64,000 bases of DNA from Bifidobacterium olomucense (GTDB taxonomy: Bacteria; Actinomycetota; Actinomycetes; Actinomycetales; Bifidobacteriaceae), in NCBI RefSeq assembly GCF_012932375.1, contig NZ_JAAIIG010000011.1, positions 1-64,000 of the forward strand. Direction: 5' to 3'. Shown here in pieces: positions 49,143-57,439 of this stretch. The position numbers and the translations under genes are program-made. The notes under the pieces were generated by a model. The model searched no databases. It saw only the letters and a program-made list of their open reading frames with translations, and was not told the DNA's origin. Every line of letters starts with the position of its first letter. Position 1 is the first letter of the stretch.

Positions 49143-49953
49143 TGACCGCGCCCGCCATGAAGCCCTTGACGTAGTACTTTTGCAGAGCGAGGAAGAGGAT
49201 GGCGCAGGGGATGAGCAGGACCACGACGCCGGCTTCGGTGGCACCGTAGTCGATGACGCCCATGGTCTGCTGACGCATGTTCACCATCGCGAGCGGCAGG
49301 GTGGATTTGGCGGAGGAGCTCAAGTACAGCGGAATCATGAAGTTATTCCATGCCTCGAGGAAAGCCAGCAGGCCAACGGTCACCATGGACGGCTTCACCA
49401 CCGGGACAAGGATCTTGAACAGTGCCTGGAAGGAGTTGCAGCCGTCGACCATGGCGGCCTCTTCCATATCCTTCGGGATGGCGTCGAACGCGTTGCGCAT
49501 GATGAAGGTGCTCATCGGCAGCTGGAACAGCGTAATCACCAGGCCCACACCAAGCAACGTATCGTTCAGGCCGATGTCCTTGAACCACACCATCAGCGGG
49601 ATCAGCAGGGATGCGTACGGCACCATCAGGATGGACAGGGTCACCATAAAGCCGAGGTTACGGCCCGGGTAATCAAAGCGGGAGAAGGAGTAACCGGCCA
49701 AGGTGCACACCACCACGGAGAACACCACGGCGACCAGCGAGACGACGATGGAGTTGAACAGGTACTTCGGCAGACCTTCCTGATAGCCGAACAAGGTCAG
49801 GTAGTTGGCCACGCCCCAGCCTTTGGACTGGGCGGAACCCGGCTGCGGGCTGAAGGAGCAGATCACCACCCAAATCAGCGGGCTGATGAAGATCAGGGCC
49901 AATAGGCCTTCGAGCACACGAGCGATGACGCGCTTCCACAATGGGGTAGTCAT
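49135..49953 (-). CDS. Carbohydrate ABC transporter permease (MalG-like)
   Basis: A 272-residue inner-membrane protein with six segments, starting MTTPLWKRVIARVLEGLLALIFISPLIWVV. The EAA loop is EAAMVDGCNSFQALFKILVPVVKPSMVTVGLLAFLEAWNNF. It pairs with the MalF-like protein at 49974 to import an arabinofuranosyl oligosaccharide; the substrate is inferred from hypBA1. It ends GFMAGAVKG. Confidence 0.93.
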   Translation of the reverse strand: MTTPLWKRVIARVLEGLLALIFISPLIWVVICSFSPQPGSAQSKGWGVANYLTLFGYQEGLPKYLFNSIVVSLVAVVFSVVVCTLAGYSFSRFDYPGRNLGFMVTLSILMVPYASLLIPLMVWFKDIGLNDTLLGVGLVITLFQLPMSTFIMRNAFDAIPKDMEEAAMVDGCNSFQALFKILVPVVKPSMVTVGLLAFLEAWNNFMIPLYLSSSAKSTLPLAMVNMRQQTMGVIDYGATEAGVVVLLIPCAILFLALQKYYVKGFMAGAVKG

Positions 49954-49973
49954 AATGAATTACCTCCCCTTTC

Positions 49974-50900
49974 TCACTTGGTGTTGTCGCGCATGCCGCG
50001 CATCTGGATGGAGTTGATGATCACCAGGGCGATGAGCACGATCAGCGAGAGCGCCGCGGCCATGCCGAGGTCCTTCTTGGAATCGAAGGCGAAGTTGTAG
50101 ATGAGTTGCACCACGGTCATGGTGGAGTTGTTCGGGCCACCCTTGGTCAGAATGAAGAACTGATCGAAGGCGAGGATGGAGCCGGTCACACAGTAGACCA
50201 GGCACATCACGATGGTGGGCTTCATCAGCGGCAGGGTGATGGAGCGGAAGATGCGCCAAGTGCCGGCACCGTCCATACGGGCGGCTTCGTACAGATCGCC
50301 GGGGATGGCTTGCAGACCGATCATCATGAGCAGCATGTAATAGCCGGAGAACCGCCAGACGATGACGATAATCGTGGCCCACAGCGCGGACTGTCCGGTG
50401 GCGAGCACTGAGCCGCCGTCCTGCATCAATCCCAGCGCGGACAGCATCTTGGTCACAGGTCCGACCTGCGGCGAGTAGAGCGCGTAGAACAGCAGGGACG
50501 CGGAGGCAAGGCCGGTCGCGGACGGCAGCAGGAAGCAGGTCCTCAGCACGTTGTTCCACTTGGTGGATTCCTGCACGATCAGCGCCATGCCGAGGCCCAG
50601 CACCAGCAGGAAGATCGTCACGATCACGGTGTACTCAAGTGTGAACCCGATCGACGGCCAGAACAGCTTGTGCTGGAATACCTTGGTGAAGTTGTCCGGG
50701 AAATTGGTGCCGCTGTTGCCGCCCAATAGGCTCCAGCGGGAGCAGGCCATGACGACGAGCAGGACGATCGGCACGAAGAACAGCACAATGATCATCACCC
50801 AGTCAGGCAGCGCGTACAGGATGCCGCGCCGGAATGCCTGGGCCTTTGCCGTGGACTTGTGCTCAGGCACGGCCGCGGCGGACTTGGAAACACTCGACAT
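49974..50900 (-). CDS. Carbohydrate ABC transporter permease (MalF-like)
   Basis: A 308-residue inner-membrane protein with six segments. The EAA loop is LYEAARMDGAGTWRIFRSITLPLMKPTIVMCLVYCVTGSILAFDQFFILT. It ends 20 bp before the MalG-like start. No ATPase gene is in the operon, as expected when a shared MsmK-type ATPase is encoded elsewhere. Confidence 0.92.
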   Translation of the reverse strand: MSSVSKSAAAVPEHKSTAKAQAFRRGILYALPDWVMIIVLFFVPIVLLVVMACSRWSLLGGNSGTNFPDNFTKVFQHKLFWPSIGFTLEYTVIVTIFLLVLGLGMALIVQESTKWNNVLRTCFLLPSATGLASASLLFYALYSPQVGPVTKMLSALGLMQDGGSVLATGQSALWATIIVIVWRFSGYYMLLMMIGLQAIPGDLYEAARMDGAGTWRIFRSITLPLMKPTIVMCLVYCVTGSILAFDQFFILTKGGPNNSTMTVVQLIYNFAFDSKKDLGMAAALSLIVLIALVIINSIQMRGMRDNTK

Positions 50901-51107
50901 GTTTCACTCCTTTGTGGGAAATGGTTGGAATCAAACGATCGGACGTTGATCGATAATTCGGATGCGATTCGCATGATGGAAGGTGAATGCAATCCGTTAT
51001 CAAGGCCGATTCCTGTGAAGGAGAAAGGAAGGAGAGTACTACAGGAAACCGGAATCGACCTTGGCAGCAGACCACAGTCAGAAAACCAACACTGGTGATT
51101 GTGGGTG

Positions 51108-51151
51108 ACGGTTCCCCTCAATCTCGCCTGAAGCGGGTCGAGAGGAACCGT
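51108..51151 (-). terminator. Stem-loop between the solute-binding gene and its permeases
   Basis: ACGGTTCCTCTCG and CGAGATTGAGGGGAACCGT form an imperfect stem around ACCCGCTTCAGG, in the 306-bp gap between the solute-binding gene and malF. Such hairpins reduce downstream expression or stabilise the upstream mRNA so that the binding protein is made in excess. Confidence 0.6.
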
Positions 51152-51206
51152 TGTTCAGTTATTTATTGATTATTTATTGATGATTGTTGGATGCGATTCA
51201 GCCGAA

Positions 51207-52529
51207 TCACTGGGCGGACAGCACGTCGGTCACAGCCTGGTTGTCGGACTTCAGGTCACCGCTGCCCCAGACGGCGTTCTGGACGAGCAGCTGCCACGGG
51301 GAGCCGGCGGCGTTGAAGGCCTCGTTGAAGGCTGCGGACTTCGGGGTCTTGCCGTTGCCGTCGATGATCACGGAGTTGATGGTCTGGATGCGAGGATCGG
51401 CGTCGTTGTAGGCGGTCTTCAGGGTCTCGACGTTGGAGGCGGTGTCGCCCTGATCGGCGAAGACCTCCTTCTGGGTGTCGGCCTGCATCAGCCAGTAGAG
51501 GAAGTTCCAGGCCTGAGCGACATGCTTGGAGTCCTTGGAGATGCCCATGGCGTCGCCACCGAGGAACGTGGAGGACGAGCCTTCCTTGGTGCCCGGGATC
51601 GGGGCCACGCCGACCTCGAAGCCGCCATCCTTCTCAGCTTCGAACAGCGCGGTGGTGGCGGTGTTCGGGTACGGCATCACACCGATCTTGCCGTTGGCGA
51701 ACGGAGCGGTCCAAGTTGCACCGGTCTCTTCCTTGGAGCCTGCGCCAAGGCCGTTGGTGGTGTTGGCCAGCTCCTTGTAGGCGTCCAGGACGGCCTTCAT
51801 GGAGTCGTTGTTCAGGGTGGCCTCGGTGCCGTCATCGTTCATGACGGACTCGCCATCGGCCCAGACGGACGGGAAAAGGTCGAAGACCAGTGCGCCACCG
51901 GACTGGCCGGCAAGGTAGGAGCCGGCGACGTCGGTCTTGTTCAGAGCGGCGACCTTCTTGGCCTGCTCGACGAACTCGTCAATGGACTTCGGGCCCTGCT
52001 CCGGGTCGAGGCCGGCCTCCTTGTAGAGGTTCTTGTTCCAAACCATCACGGAAACATCGGTGATGAACGGCAGCGTGTGCTTGACGCCGTCCACCGTGCC
52101 GGCTTCGATGTGGCCCTGCTGAAGATCCTTGAGGTTGTCAAGTCCGTCGATCTGCTTGGTGAGGTCGGCGAAAATGCCTTCGGAGGACCAGTACGGAATA
52201 CGAACCACATCGCCGGCGAGGAGGTCAGGCAGGGAGTCGGTCTGCGAAGCGCCACCGACCTTGCCTTCCATATCGTCGTTCGGGATGATCTCCAGCTTGA
52301 CTTGGTTCTTGTGGCTCTTGTTGTAGGCCTCAACTACGTTCTTGGCCTGGCGCTCCAGCGGGGAACGGGTCCACAGGGTGATTTCGGTACCGTCGTCGGT
52401 ACCCTTGGCCGGGATGCCTTCGGTGGATGCGGTGCCACTGTTGCCGGAACCGCCGCAGGCGGCCAGCGGGATCAGCATTGCGGCGGCAGCGATGCCGGCG
52501 AGTGCACGAGTGACCTTGTTGAAGGACAT
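51207..52529 (-). CDS. Carbohydrate ABC solute-binding lipoprotein (arabinofuranoside operon)
   Basis: A 440-residue family 1 extracellular binding protein. I start it at MSFNKVTRALAGIAAAAMLIPLAACGGSG, with lipobox LAAC and lipidation expected at Cys. Mature sequence: EITLWTRSPLERQAKNVVEAYNKSHKNQVKLEIIPN, with GFEVGVAPIPGTKEG and FLGGDAMGISKDSKHVAQAWNFLYWLM. First gene of the operon with malF, malG and hypBA1. Its promoter carries GCGAAA-type operators. Confidence 0.92.
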   Translation of the reverse strand: MSFNKVTRALAGIAAAAMLIPLAACGGSGNSGTASTEGIPAKGTDDGTEITLWTRSPLERQAKNVVEAYNKSHKNQVKLEIIPNDDMEGKVGGASQTDSLPDLLAGDVVRIPYWSSEGIFADLTKQIDGLDNLKDLQQGHIEAGTVDGVKHTLPFITDVSVMVWNKNLYKEAGLDPEQGPKSIDEFVEQAKKVAALNKTDVAGSYLAGQSGGALVFDLFPSVWADGESVMNDDGTEATLNNDSMKAVLDAYKELANTTNGLGAGSKEETGATWTAPFANGKIGVMPYPNTATTALFEAEKDGGFEVGVAPIPGTKEGSSSTFLGGDAMGISKDSKHVAQAWNFLYWLMQADTQKEVFADQGDTASNVETLKTAYNDADPRIQTINSVIIDGNGKTPKSAAFNEAFNAAGSPWQLLVQNAVWGSGDLKSDNQAVTDVLSAQ

Positions 52530-52655
52530 AATCGCTTCTTTCTCTAAAATGTTCCGCTCATCTCTGAGAGGCGGTGGCGGAGTTTCCGCCTCCGGTCCTT
52601 CGCTCATCCGTTCCATCCTCCTCGGTAGAACGAAACTCTGCGAAAGCCTTTTCTC

Positions 52656-52684
52656 AATATAAACGAACTTGGCCGTTTTTGCAA
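52656..52684 (-). promoter_or_regulatory. Promoter of the arabinofuranoside operon
   Basis: On the minus strand TTGCAA, 17-bp spacer, TATATT, about 120 bp upstream of the start. Two 18-bp operator-like sequences flank it: TGCGAAAGCCTTTTCTCA (52639-52656) and TGCAAAAACGCTTTCGCA (52680-52697). Confidence 0.6.
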
Positions 52685-52904
52685 AAACGCTTTCGCATTT
52701 TCGCTTTCTTTCGCATATCGAACGGGTTCAACACAGCAGCCCTCCAGATTCTGACGTCGTAAATCGGCTTCTTTCCAACGTTTTATCGGCGTGTCCCACA
52801 ATGCAAACAAAACCTTACAGAAACCAAACGCTTTCATTCATTTCTTGTAAAACCAAACATTTCTGTTATCGTTTCGTTATAAACAACACCCCAACAACAC
52901 ACTT

Positions 52905-52921
52905 TGCGAAAAGTTTTCGCA
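52905..52921. promoter_or_regulatory. LacI-type operator in front of the LacI regulator gene
   Basis: TGCGAAAAGTTTTCGCA is a perfect palindrome (8-bp arms, one central base). It belongs to the same class as 52639-52656 and 52680-52697, so the regulator at 53098 probably controls both itself and the divergent operon. Confidence 0.7.
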
Positions 52922-53097
52922 CTCTGCGCTACAATGCAATACAGCACGCAATGCAGCACAGCGATGTACTTGAACGGCACCTCGCCGCACGACTGGCCTT
53001 ACACGGCGCATCCGGTATTCTTGGAATGCCCCGAACCAGCGCACGGCGAATACCCCACGCGCGCTGAAGTGACAGCAGTACAACGAGGAATCGAGGC

Positions 53098-54123
53098 ATG
53101 ATGATGGCTCAGGCACCTACCGGACGTTCGGCGCGACTTGAGGATGTCGCAGCGCTGGCCGGCGTTTCACTGGCCACCGCCTCCAAGGCACTGCATAACA
53201 AACCTCGCATCAGCGAAGAGACCAAGCAGCGCGTGCTGGACGCCGCCCGTCAACTCAACTACTCCCCCAACAAACTGGCCCAATCGTTGGTCCGCGGCAC
53301 ATCCGGACTCATCGGCCTGGTCACTTCCGACCTGCAAGGCCGATTCTCCACACCTATTCTCATTGGCGCGGAAAACGAGCTGCGCGCACAATCCACATCC
53401 GTACTGCTGGCCAACGCCCGCGGCGATGCGGCCCTCGAACGCCAGCATGTGGAGAAGCTGCTCTCGCTGAAGGTAGACGGACTGCTGATCGTACAGCGAG
53501 AAACCAACCCCCGACCTTCGCTCGGCCGAGACTGGGGCGTGCCGCTGGTCTACGTCTACGGCCCCTCCACCGATGCCGACGATTGTTCCGTGACCTGCGA
53601 CAACGTGGACGCCGGGCGTATGGCCGTCAACCATCTCATCTCCTGCGGCCGCCGGCATATCGCCATCATCGGCGGCGACGAAACCTACACCGCCGCCACC
53701 GACCGCACCAAAGGCGCGCTTGAGGCGTTGTCCGAACTGGGCATCGAGCCGGCCGGGCCAATTCGCTACGGCAAGTGGGACGAAGGCTGGGGCCGCGCAG
53801 CCACCCGTCTGCTGCTCGATCAGGGCGTCAAGTTCGATGCCGTAGTCTGCCAGAGCGATCAGTTGGCCCGCGGCTGCATTGACGTACTCAAGCAGCATGG
53901 GCTGCGTATCCCGGACGACGTGGCCGTAATCGGACACGACAACTGGGACGTACTCACCAAAAGCTCACGTCCTGCACTGACCTCGATCGACAACGAAACC
54001 GAACTCATCGGCCGCCGCGCCGCCCGCTACCTGATGGACGCCATCGACGGCAACCCCCATCACGGTACGGACTACATGCCCTGCCGCCTCATCCAGCGCG
54101 AGTCCACGCTGCCGCTGGACTGA
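53098..54123 (+). CDS. LacI-family regulator of the arabinofuranoside operon
   Basis: A 341-residue repressor. The HTH RLEDVAALAGVSLATASKALHNKPRISEETKQRVLDAARQLNYSPNKLAQSLVRG, with the hinge helix, is followed by a periplasmic-binding-like effector domain (GLIGLVTSDLQGRFSTPILIGAENELRAQ and VAVIGHDNWDVLTKSSRPALTSIDNE). The promoter region has a perfect TGCGAAAAGTTTTCGCA site. It is divergent from the ABC operon that ends in hypBA1, so it likely senses a beta-arabinofuranosyl sugar. Confidence 0.9.
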   Translation: MMMAQAPTGRSARLEDVAALAGVSLATASKALHNKPRISEETKQRVLDAARQLNYSPNKLAQSLVRGTSGLIGLVTSDLQGRFSTPILIGAENELRAQSTSVLLANARGDAALERQHVEKLLSLKVDGLLIVQRETNPRPSLGRDWGVPLVYVYGPSTDADDCSVTCDNVDAGRMAVNHLISCGRRHIAIIGGDETYTAATDRTKGALEALSELGIEPAGPIRYGKWDEGWGRAATRLLLDQGVKFDAVVCQSDQLARGCIDVLKQHGLRIPDDVAVIGHDNWDVLTKSSRPALTSIDNETELIGRRAARYLMDAIDGNPHHGTDYMPCRLIQRESTLPLD

Positions 54124-54151
54124 CGACGGACTGATGTTGGACTGACGGACA

Positions 54152-55180
54152 TCACGCCCGTGGAGCGGCGGCGGAGCTGCGCACGACGAGTTCACCCTGC
54201 AGTTCCACGAAACGGGGAGGCAATTCCTCACCCTGCTCGCGCGCCTCAAGACGAGACAGCAGCAGTTCCACGGCCTTGCGGCCCGCGGCGGGGAAATCCT
54301 GCCGGTAAGTGGTCAGCGGCGGCGTCCACACGCAGGCGAGTGGGTGATCGTCGAAACCAATCACGCTGATGTCTTCCGGCACGCTTTTGCCTTCATCCTC
54401 CAGACCGCGGATAAGGCCCATCGCAATCTCATCGTTGCCGGCGAAAATCGCGCTCAGCCCCTCGATGCCGGCCATGGCGTGCCCAAGCTCACGGGCGTCG
54501 CTGGGCAGCCACGAGCAGTGCCGCATATCCGGGATGGGCTTGTCGTTGGCACGCAGGGCGGCCTCCCAACCGGCGGTACGGCTGTAGCCGCCGCCACCGC
54601 CCGGAATGGTCACGTGGTAGACGTTCGAATGCCCGAGGGACAGCAGGTACTCGGTGATCTCACGGCCGGACTGGTTCTCGCGCAGATCGACTTGATCGAG
54701 ATCGGGCTCGCGGTCGCCGGCAATGACCACCTTGGTGACCGTATCCGGCAGCATGTGCAGGGCCTTGGCGGCGAGCTCGTCGTACTTCATCACGATCACG
54801 CCGCTGGGGTTCTGGTCCATCACCATGGTGATGGACGCCCGCAGTCCCTCGGCCGAATCGTCGTCGAGCTTCGAAATGCTGACCGGGTAGTTGTTCGCGC
54901 GGGCCTCATCCTCGATACCCTGAATCGTCATGGCGGAACCATAGAGCGTGGTGTCACTGGTCATCACGGCGATGGACTTCATCGCGGCGTTCACCAAGCC
55001 ACGGGCCACACGACTCGGGTGATAGTCCAGCAGTTTGATGGCATGAGCGATGCGCTCCCGGCTTTCGTCACTGATGCGGGGCGAATCGTTGAGGTATCGG
55101 GACACCGTCGACACCGATACATTGGCGAGCGCGGCGACATCTTTGATCACCGGAGCGCGCTTTTCCTTGGGCCTTGGCAT
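54152..55180 (-). CDS. LacI-family regulator of the alpha-galactoside genes
   Basis: A 342-residue repressor with HTH VIKDVAALANVSVSTVSRYLNDSPRISDESRERIAHAIKLLDYHPSRVARGLV and an effector domain (KSIAVMTSDTTLYGSAMTIQGIEDEARANNYPV, VIGFDDHPLACVWTPPLTTYRQDF). I start it at MPRPKEKRAPV; an ATG 24 bp upstream (MMEDRQV), close to a TATACT -10-like box, is possible. It is adjacent to the alpha-galactoside ABC genes and is the likely reader of the GTGGTATCGATACCAC operators, but that link is inference. Confidence 0.85.
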   Translation of the reverse strand: MPRPKEKRAPVIKDVAALANVSVSTVSRYLNDSPRISDESRERIAHAIKLLDYHPSRVARGLVNAAMKSIAVMTSDTTLYGSAMTIQGIEDEARANNYPVSISKLDDDSAEGLRASITMVMDQNPSGVIVMKYDELAAKALHMLPDTVTKVVIAGDREPDLDQVDLRENQSGREITEYLLSLGHSNVYHVTIPGGGGGYSRTAGWEAALRANDKPIPDMRHCSWLPSDARELGHAMAGIEGLSAIFAGNDEIAMGLIRGLEDEGKSVPEDISVIGFDDHPLACVWTPPLTTYRQDFPAAGRKAVELLLSRLEAREQGEELPPRFVELQGELVVRSSAAAPRA

Positions 55181-55257
55181 ATGTACCTGTCTATCTTCCA
55201 TCATGGCTCAGTATAACTGCATACGGCATACGCGATGGATGATCGGGAAAGGGGGCG

Positions 55258-55302
55258 CCCCGGCCTCCATAGGGAAGGAGAGGAACCTTATGGGAGCCGG
55301 GG
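55258..55302 (-). terminator. Terminator of the alpha-galactoside ABC operon
   Basis: On the minus strand CCCCGGCTCCCATA and TATGGAGGCCGGGG form an imperfect stem with a 17-base loop, 160 bp after the last permease gene, past the inserted element. Confidence 0.65.
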
Positions 55303-55353
55303 TGTCTTTCAGGAGGAGGAGAGGATGGGATGGATGGATTTTGGTGGGGCTGT

Positions 55354-55479
55354 TCACTTGACCGCGCCGGGCAGCAATTGCGGACATCGCTTCGCGATGG
55401 CTTCTTTGTTACCTCGCGGCATAGCCGCTCGGCGGCGCCTATAAACAGCACACTGCGCTGTTTATTTAACGGCGCCGCC
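55354..55479 (-). repeat. Gene-end-duplicating element 5 (after the 55462 permease)
   Basis: The permease 3' end GGCGGCGCC-GTTAAATAAACAGC pairs with GCTGTTTAT-AGGCGCCGCC, covering the stop TAA. A core GAGCGGCTATGCCGCGAGG, then CATCGCGAAGCGATGTCCGCAATTGC, leads to GGCGCGGTCAAGTGA at 55354-55368. Both ends encode Gly-Ala-Val-Lys-stop with different codons and different stops (TAA and TGA). Confidence 0.8.
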
Positions 55480-56346
55480 CGTGATACCCGAGATGATCTT
55501 GCGCTGGCCGATGACGAAGACGATCAGGAGCGGGAGGGTCATCAGGATGATGTAGGCGAAGATGAGGTGCCAATTGTTGAGGTACAGGCCTGCGCTTGCC
55601 ACGTTGTAGAGGTTGAGCGGCAGGGTGCTCATCTTGCCGGAGAGGATGAACAGCGAGTAGAAGATGTCGTTCCAGATGTAGAGCACCACCAGAATCGTGG
55701 AGGACGCGAGCGTCGGGGCGAGCAGCGGGAAGATGATCGTGAAGAAGATCCTCATCGGGCTGGCGCCGTCGATGCGGGCCGCCTCCTCAAGCGAGGGCGG
55801 AATCGTGCGGATGAAGCCGGTGATGAAGAAGATCACCACGGACAGGTAGATACCCACGTACACGCAGATCATTCCGGGTGCGGTGCCGGACAGGCCGATC
55901 ATCTTGAGCAGCATCATGATGGTCACCACGGACGGCGGCAGGATCACGCCGGAGATGAACAGCGCGTAGAGCATGGCCGTGCCCTTGGAGGTGCGGCGGC
56001 CGAAGATCCACGCGGCCATCGAGCCGAACAGCAGGCAGATGAACACGGAGGGGACCGTGACGATAAGCGAGCCGAGCAGGGCGGGGAACACCTTGCCCTC
56101 CACGATGACTTCTTTGATGTTGTCGATGAGGTGCCACTGGCTCGGCAGCGCCATGCTCGGCACCACGGCCTCGGCCTGGGTCTTGCCGGCGGTGACGATG
56201 AGGATCCAGAACGGGATCGCCAGGAACACCAGCATCAACAGGATGACAATCGCGGCGTGGATGATGTCGCCGGCCTTGGACTTCTTGCGTACGACGGTGA
56301 GGTTGTTGGTCTTGACGCCGGATTCGCTGTAGGTTGCGCTACTCAT
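55462..56346 (-). CDS. Carbohydrate ABC transporter permease (MalG-like, alpha-galactoside operon)
   Basis: A 294-residue membrane protein: VILLMLVFLAIPFWILIVTAGKTQAEAV and EEAARIDGASPMRIFFTIIFPLLAPTLASSTILVVLYIWNDIFYS (EAA loop). It overlaps the upstream permease gene by 4 bp. Its C-terminus ISGITGGAVK lies inside element 5. Confidence 0.93.
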   Translation of the reverse strand: MSSATYSESGVKTNNLTVVRKKSKAGDIIHAAIVILLMLVFLAIPFWILIVTAGKTQAEAVVPSMALPSQWHLIDNIKEVIVEGKVFPALLGSLIVTVPSVFICLLFGSMAAWIFGRRTSKGTAMLYALFISGVILPPSVVTIMMLLKMIGLSGTAPGMICVYVGIYLSVVIFFITGFIRTIPPSLEEAARIDGASPMRIFFTIIFPLLAPTLASSTILVVLYIWNDIFYSLFILSGKMSTLPLNLYNVASAGLYLNNWHLIFAYIILMTLPLLIVFVIGQRKIISGITGGAVK

Positions 56347-57266
56347 AGGATCTTCTCCTCACGCTTACGCAGGTAGATGACAAGCGGGATGGCGATGACC
56401 ATCACCATTACGAAGAGCACGAGGCTCATGGTCGTGGACTGCGAGTACAGGCCCTTGCCGAAGGTACGCCAGATGAACAGGTTCAGGATTTCGGTGGAAC
56501 CGCCAGGGCCGCCGTTGGTGGTGGCTTGGACGATGTCGAAGGAGTTCATCGAGCCGAGAAGGGCGGTGGCCACGTTGAAGGTCATGGCCGGGGCGATCAG
56601 CGGGAACTTGACCTGCCAGAAGGTCTGCCATGCGTTGGCGCCGTCGATGGAGGCTGCCTCAAGCACCTCGGAGTCGATGGTCTTCAATCCGGCGAGGTAG
56701 GTGAGCATTGCGAAGCCCATCCATTTCCAGCCGTGGATGATGGTGACGATCACGATGGTCCATGTGGTGGAGCCGAGCCACTGGATGTCCACGGTATGGC
56801 CGACGAAGAAGCCGAGGATCTGGTTCAGCACGCCGTCGGTCTTCAGGATGGCCTGCCAGATGTAGCCGGCGCCGAGGGCGGACATGATCACGGGGATGAA
56901 GAACATCGTGCGGGCGAAGCGGTTGAGCGGCGTGTCCTTCTCCAGGAGCACGGCAAGCGCCAAGCCGAAAGTGTTTTGGAAGAAGGCCACCAGAACGGCG
57001 TAGATGAGGGTGACCTTGATGTCGGCCATCAGGGTGCCGCTCTCGAAGAGCTGCTGCAGGTTCTCCAGGCCGTTGAAGTCGATGGTTTTCTTGAATGCGG
57101 ACCAGTCGGTGAACGCATAGATGAAGTTCATTACCGTGGGCAGGAAGAAAAACACCAACAGCATTGCGCCCGCGGGAACGACGTAGCGCAACGGGTAGTT
57201 CTTGCGCTCCAGAGTCCGAGTGCCCTTGACTGGTTTGGCGGACTTCGAGACATGAGTCGTCGTCAT
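56343..57266 (-). CDS. Carbohydrate ABC transporter permease (MalF-like, alpha-galactoside operon)
   Basis: A 307-residue membrane protein: YVVPAGAMLLVFFFLPTVMNFIYAFTDWSAF, EAASIDGANAWQTFWQVKFPLIAPAMTFNVATALLGSMNSFDIV (EAA loop). The start ATG follows AAGGAAACGAAACA. Located 173 bp after the solute-binding gene with a hairpin between. Confidence 0.93.
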   Translation of the reverse strand: MTTTHVSKSAKPVKGTRTLERKNYPLRYVVPAGAMLLVFFFLPTVMNFIYAFTDWSAFKKTIDFNGLENLQQLFESGTLMADIKVTLIYAVLVAFFQNTFGLALAVLLEKDTPLNRFARTMFFIPVIMSALGAGYIWQAILKTDGVLNQILGFFVGHTVDIQWLGSTTWTIVIVTIIHGWKWMGFAMLTYLAGLKTIDSEVLEAASIDGANAWQTFWQVKFPLIAPAMTFNVATALLGSMNSFDIVQATTNGGPGGSTEILNLFIWRTFGKGLYSQSTTMSLVLFVMVMVIAIPLVIYLRKREEKIL

Positions 57267-57349
57267 TGTTTCGTTTCCTTATGTTTTATGGCTGGGCGGC
57301 CGGGGCCCGGGTGGCGTGCGATAGGCTGCGCGCATCCCGGGCGTTGCCC

Positions 57350-57388
57350 GGCCGGATGCCTGTATTGGAAGCTCGGTGCCATCCGGCC
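57350..57388 (-). terminator. Stem-loop between the solute-binding gene and malF (alpha-galactoside operon)
   Basis: GGCCGGATG and CATCCGGCC are perfect 9-bp arms around a loop, in the gap between 57440 and 57266. It plays the same probable role as the hairpin at 51108-51151. Confidence 0.6.
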
Positions 57389-57439
57389 CTGTGCGGAGGA
57401 AGAGGAGAGATTCCCCGCCGGGGCCGGCCGGTCAGCCGA

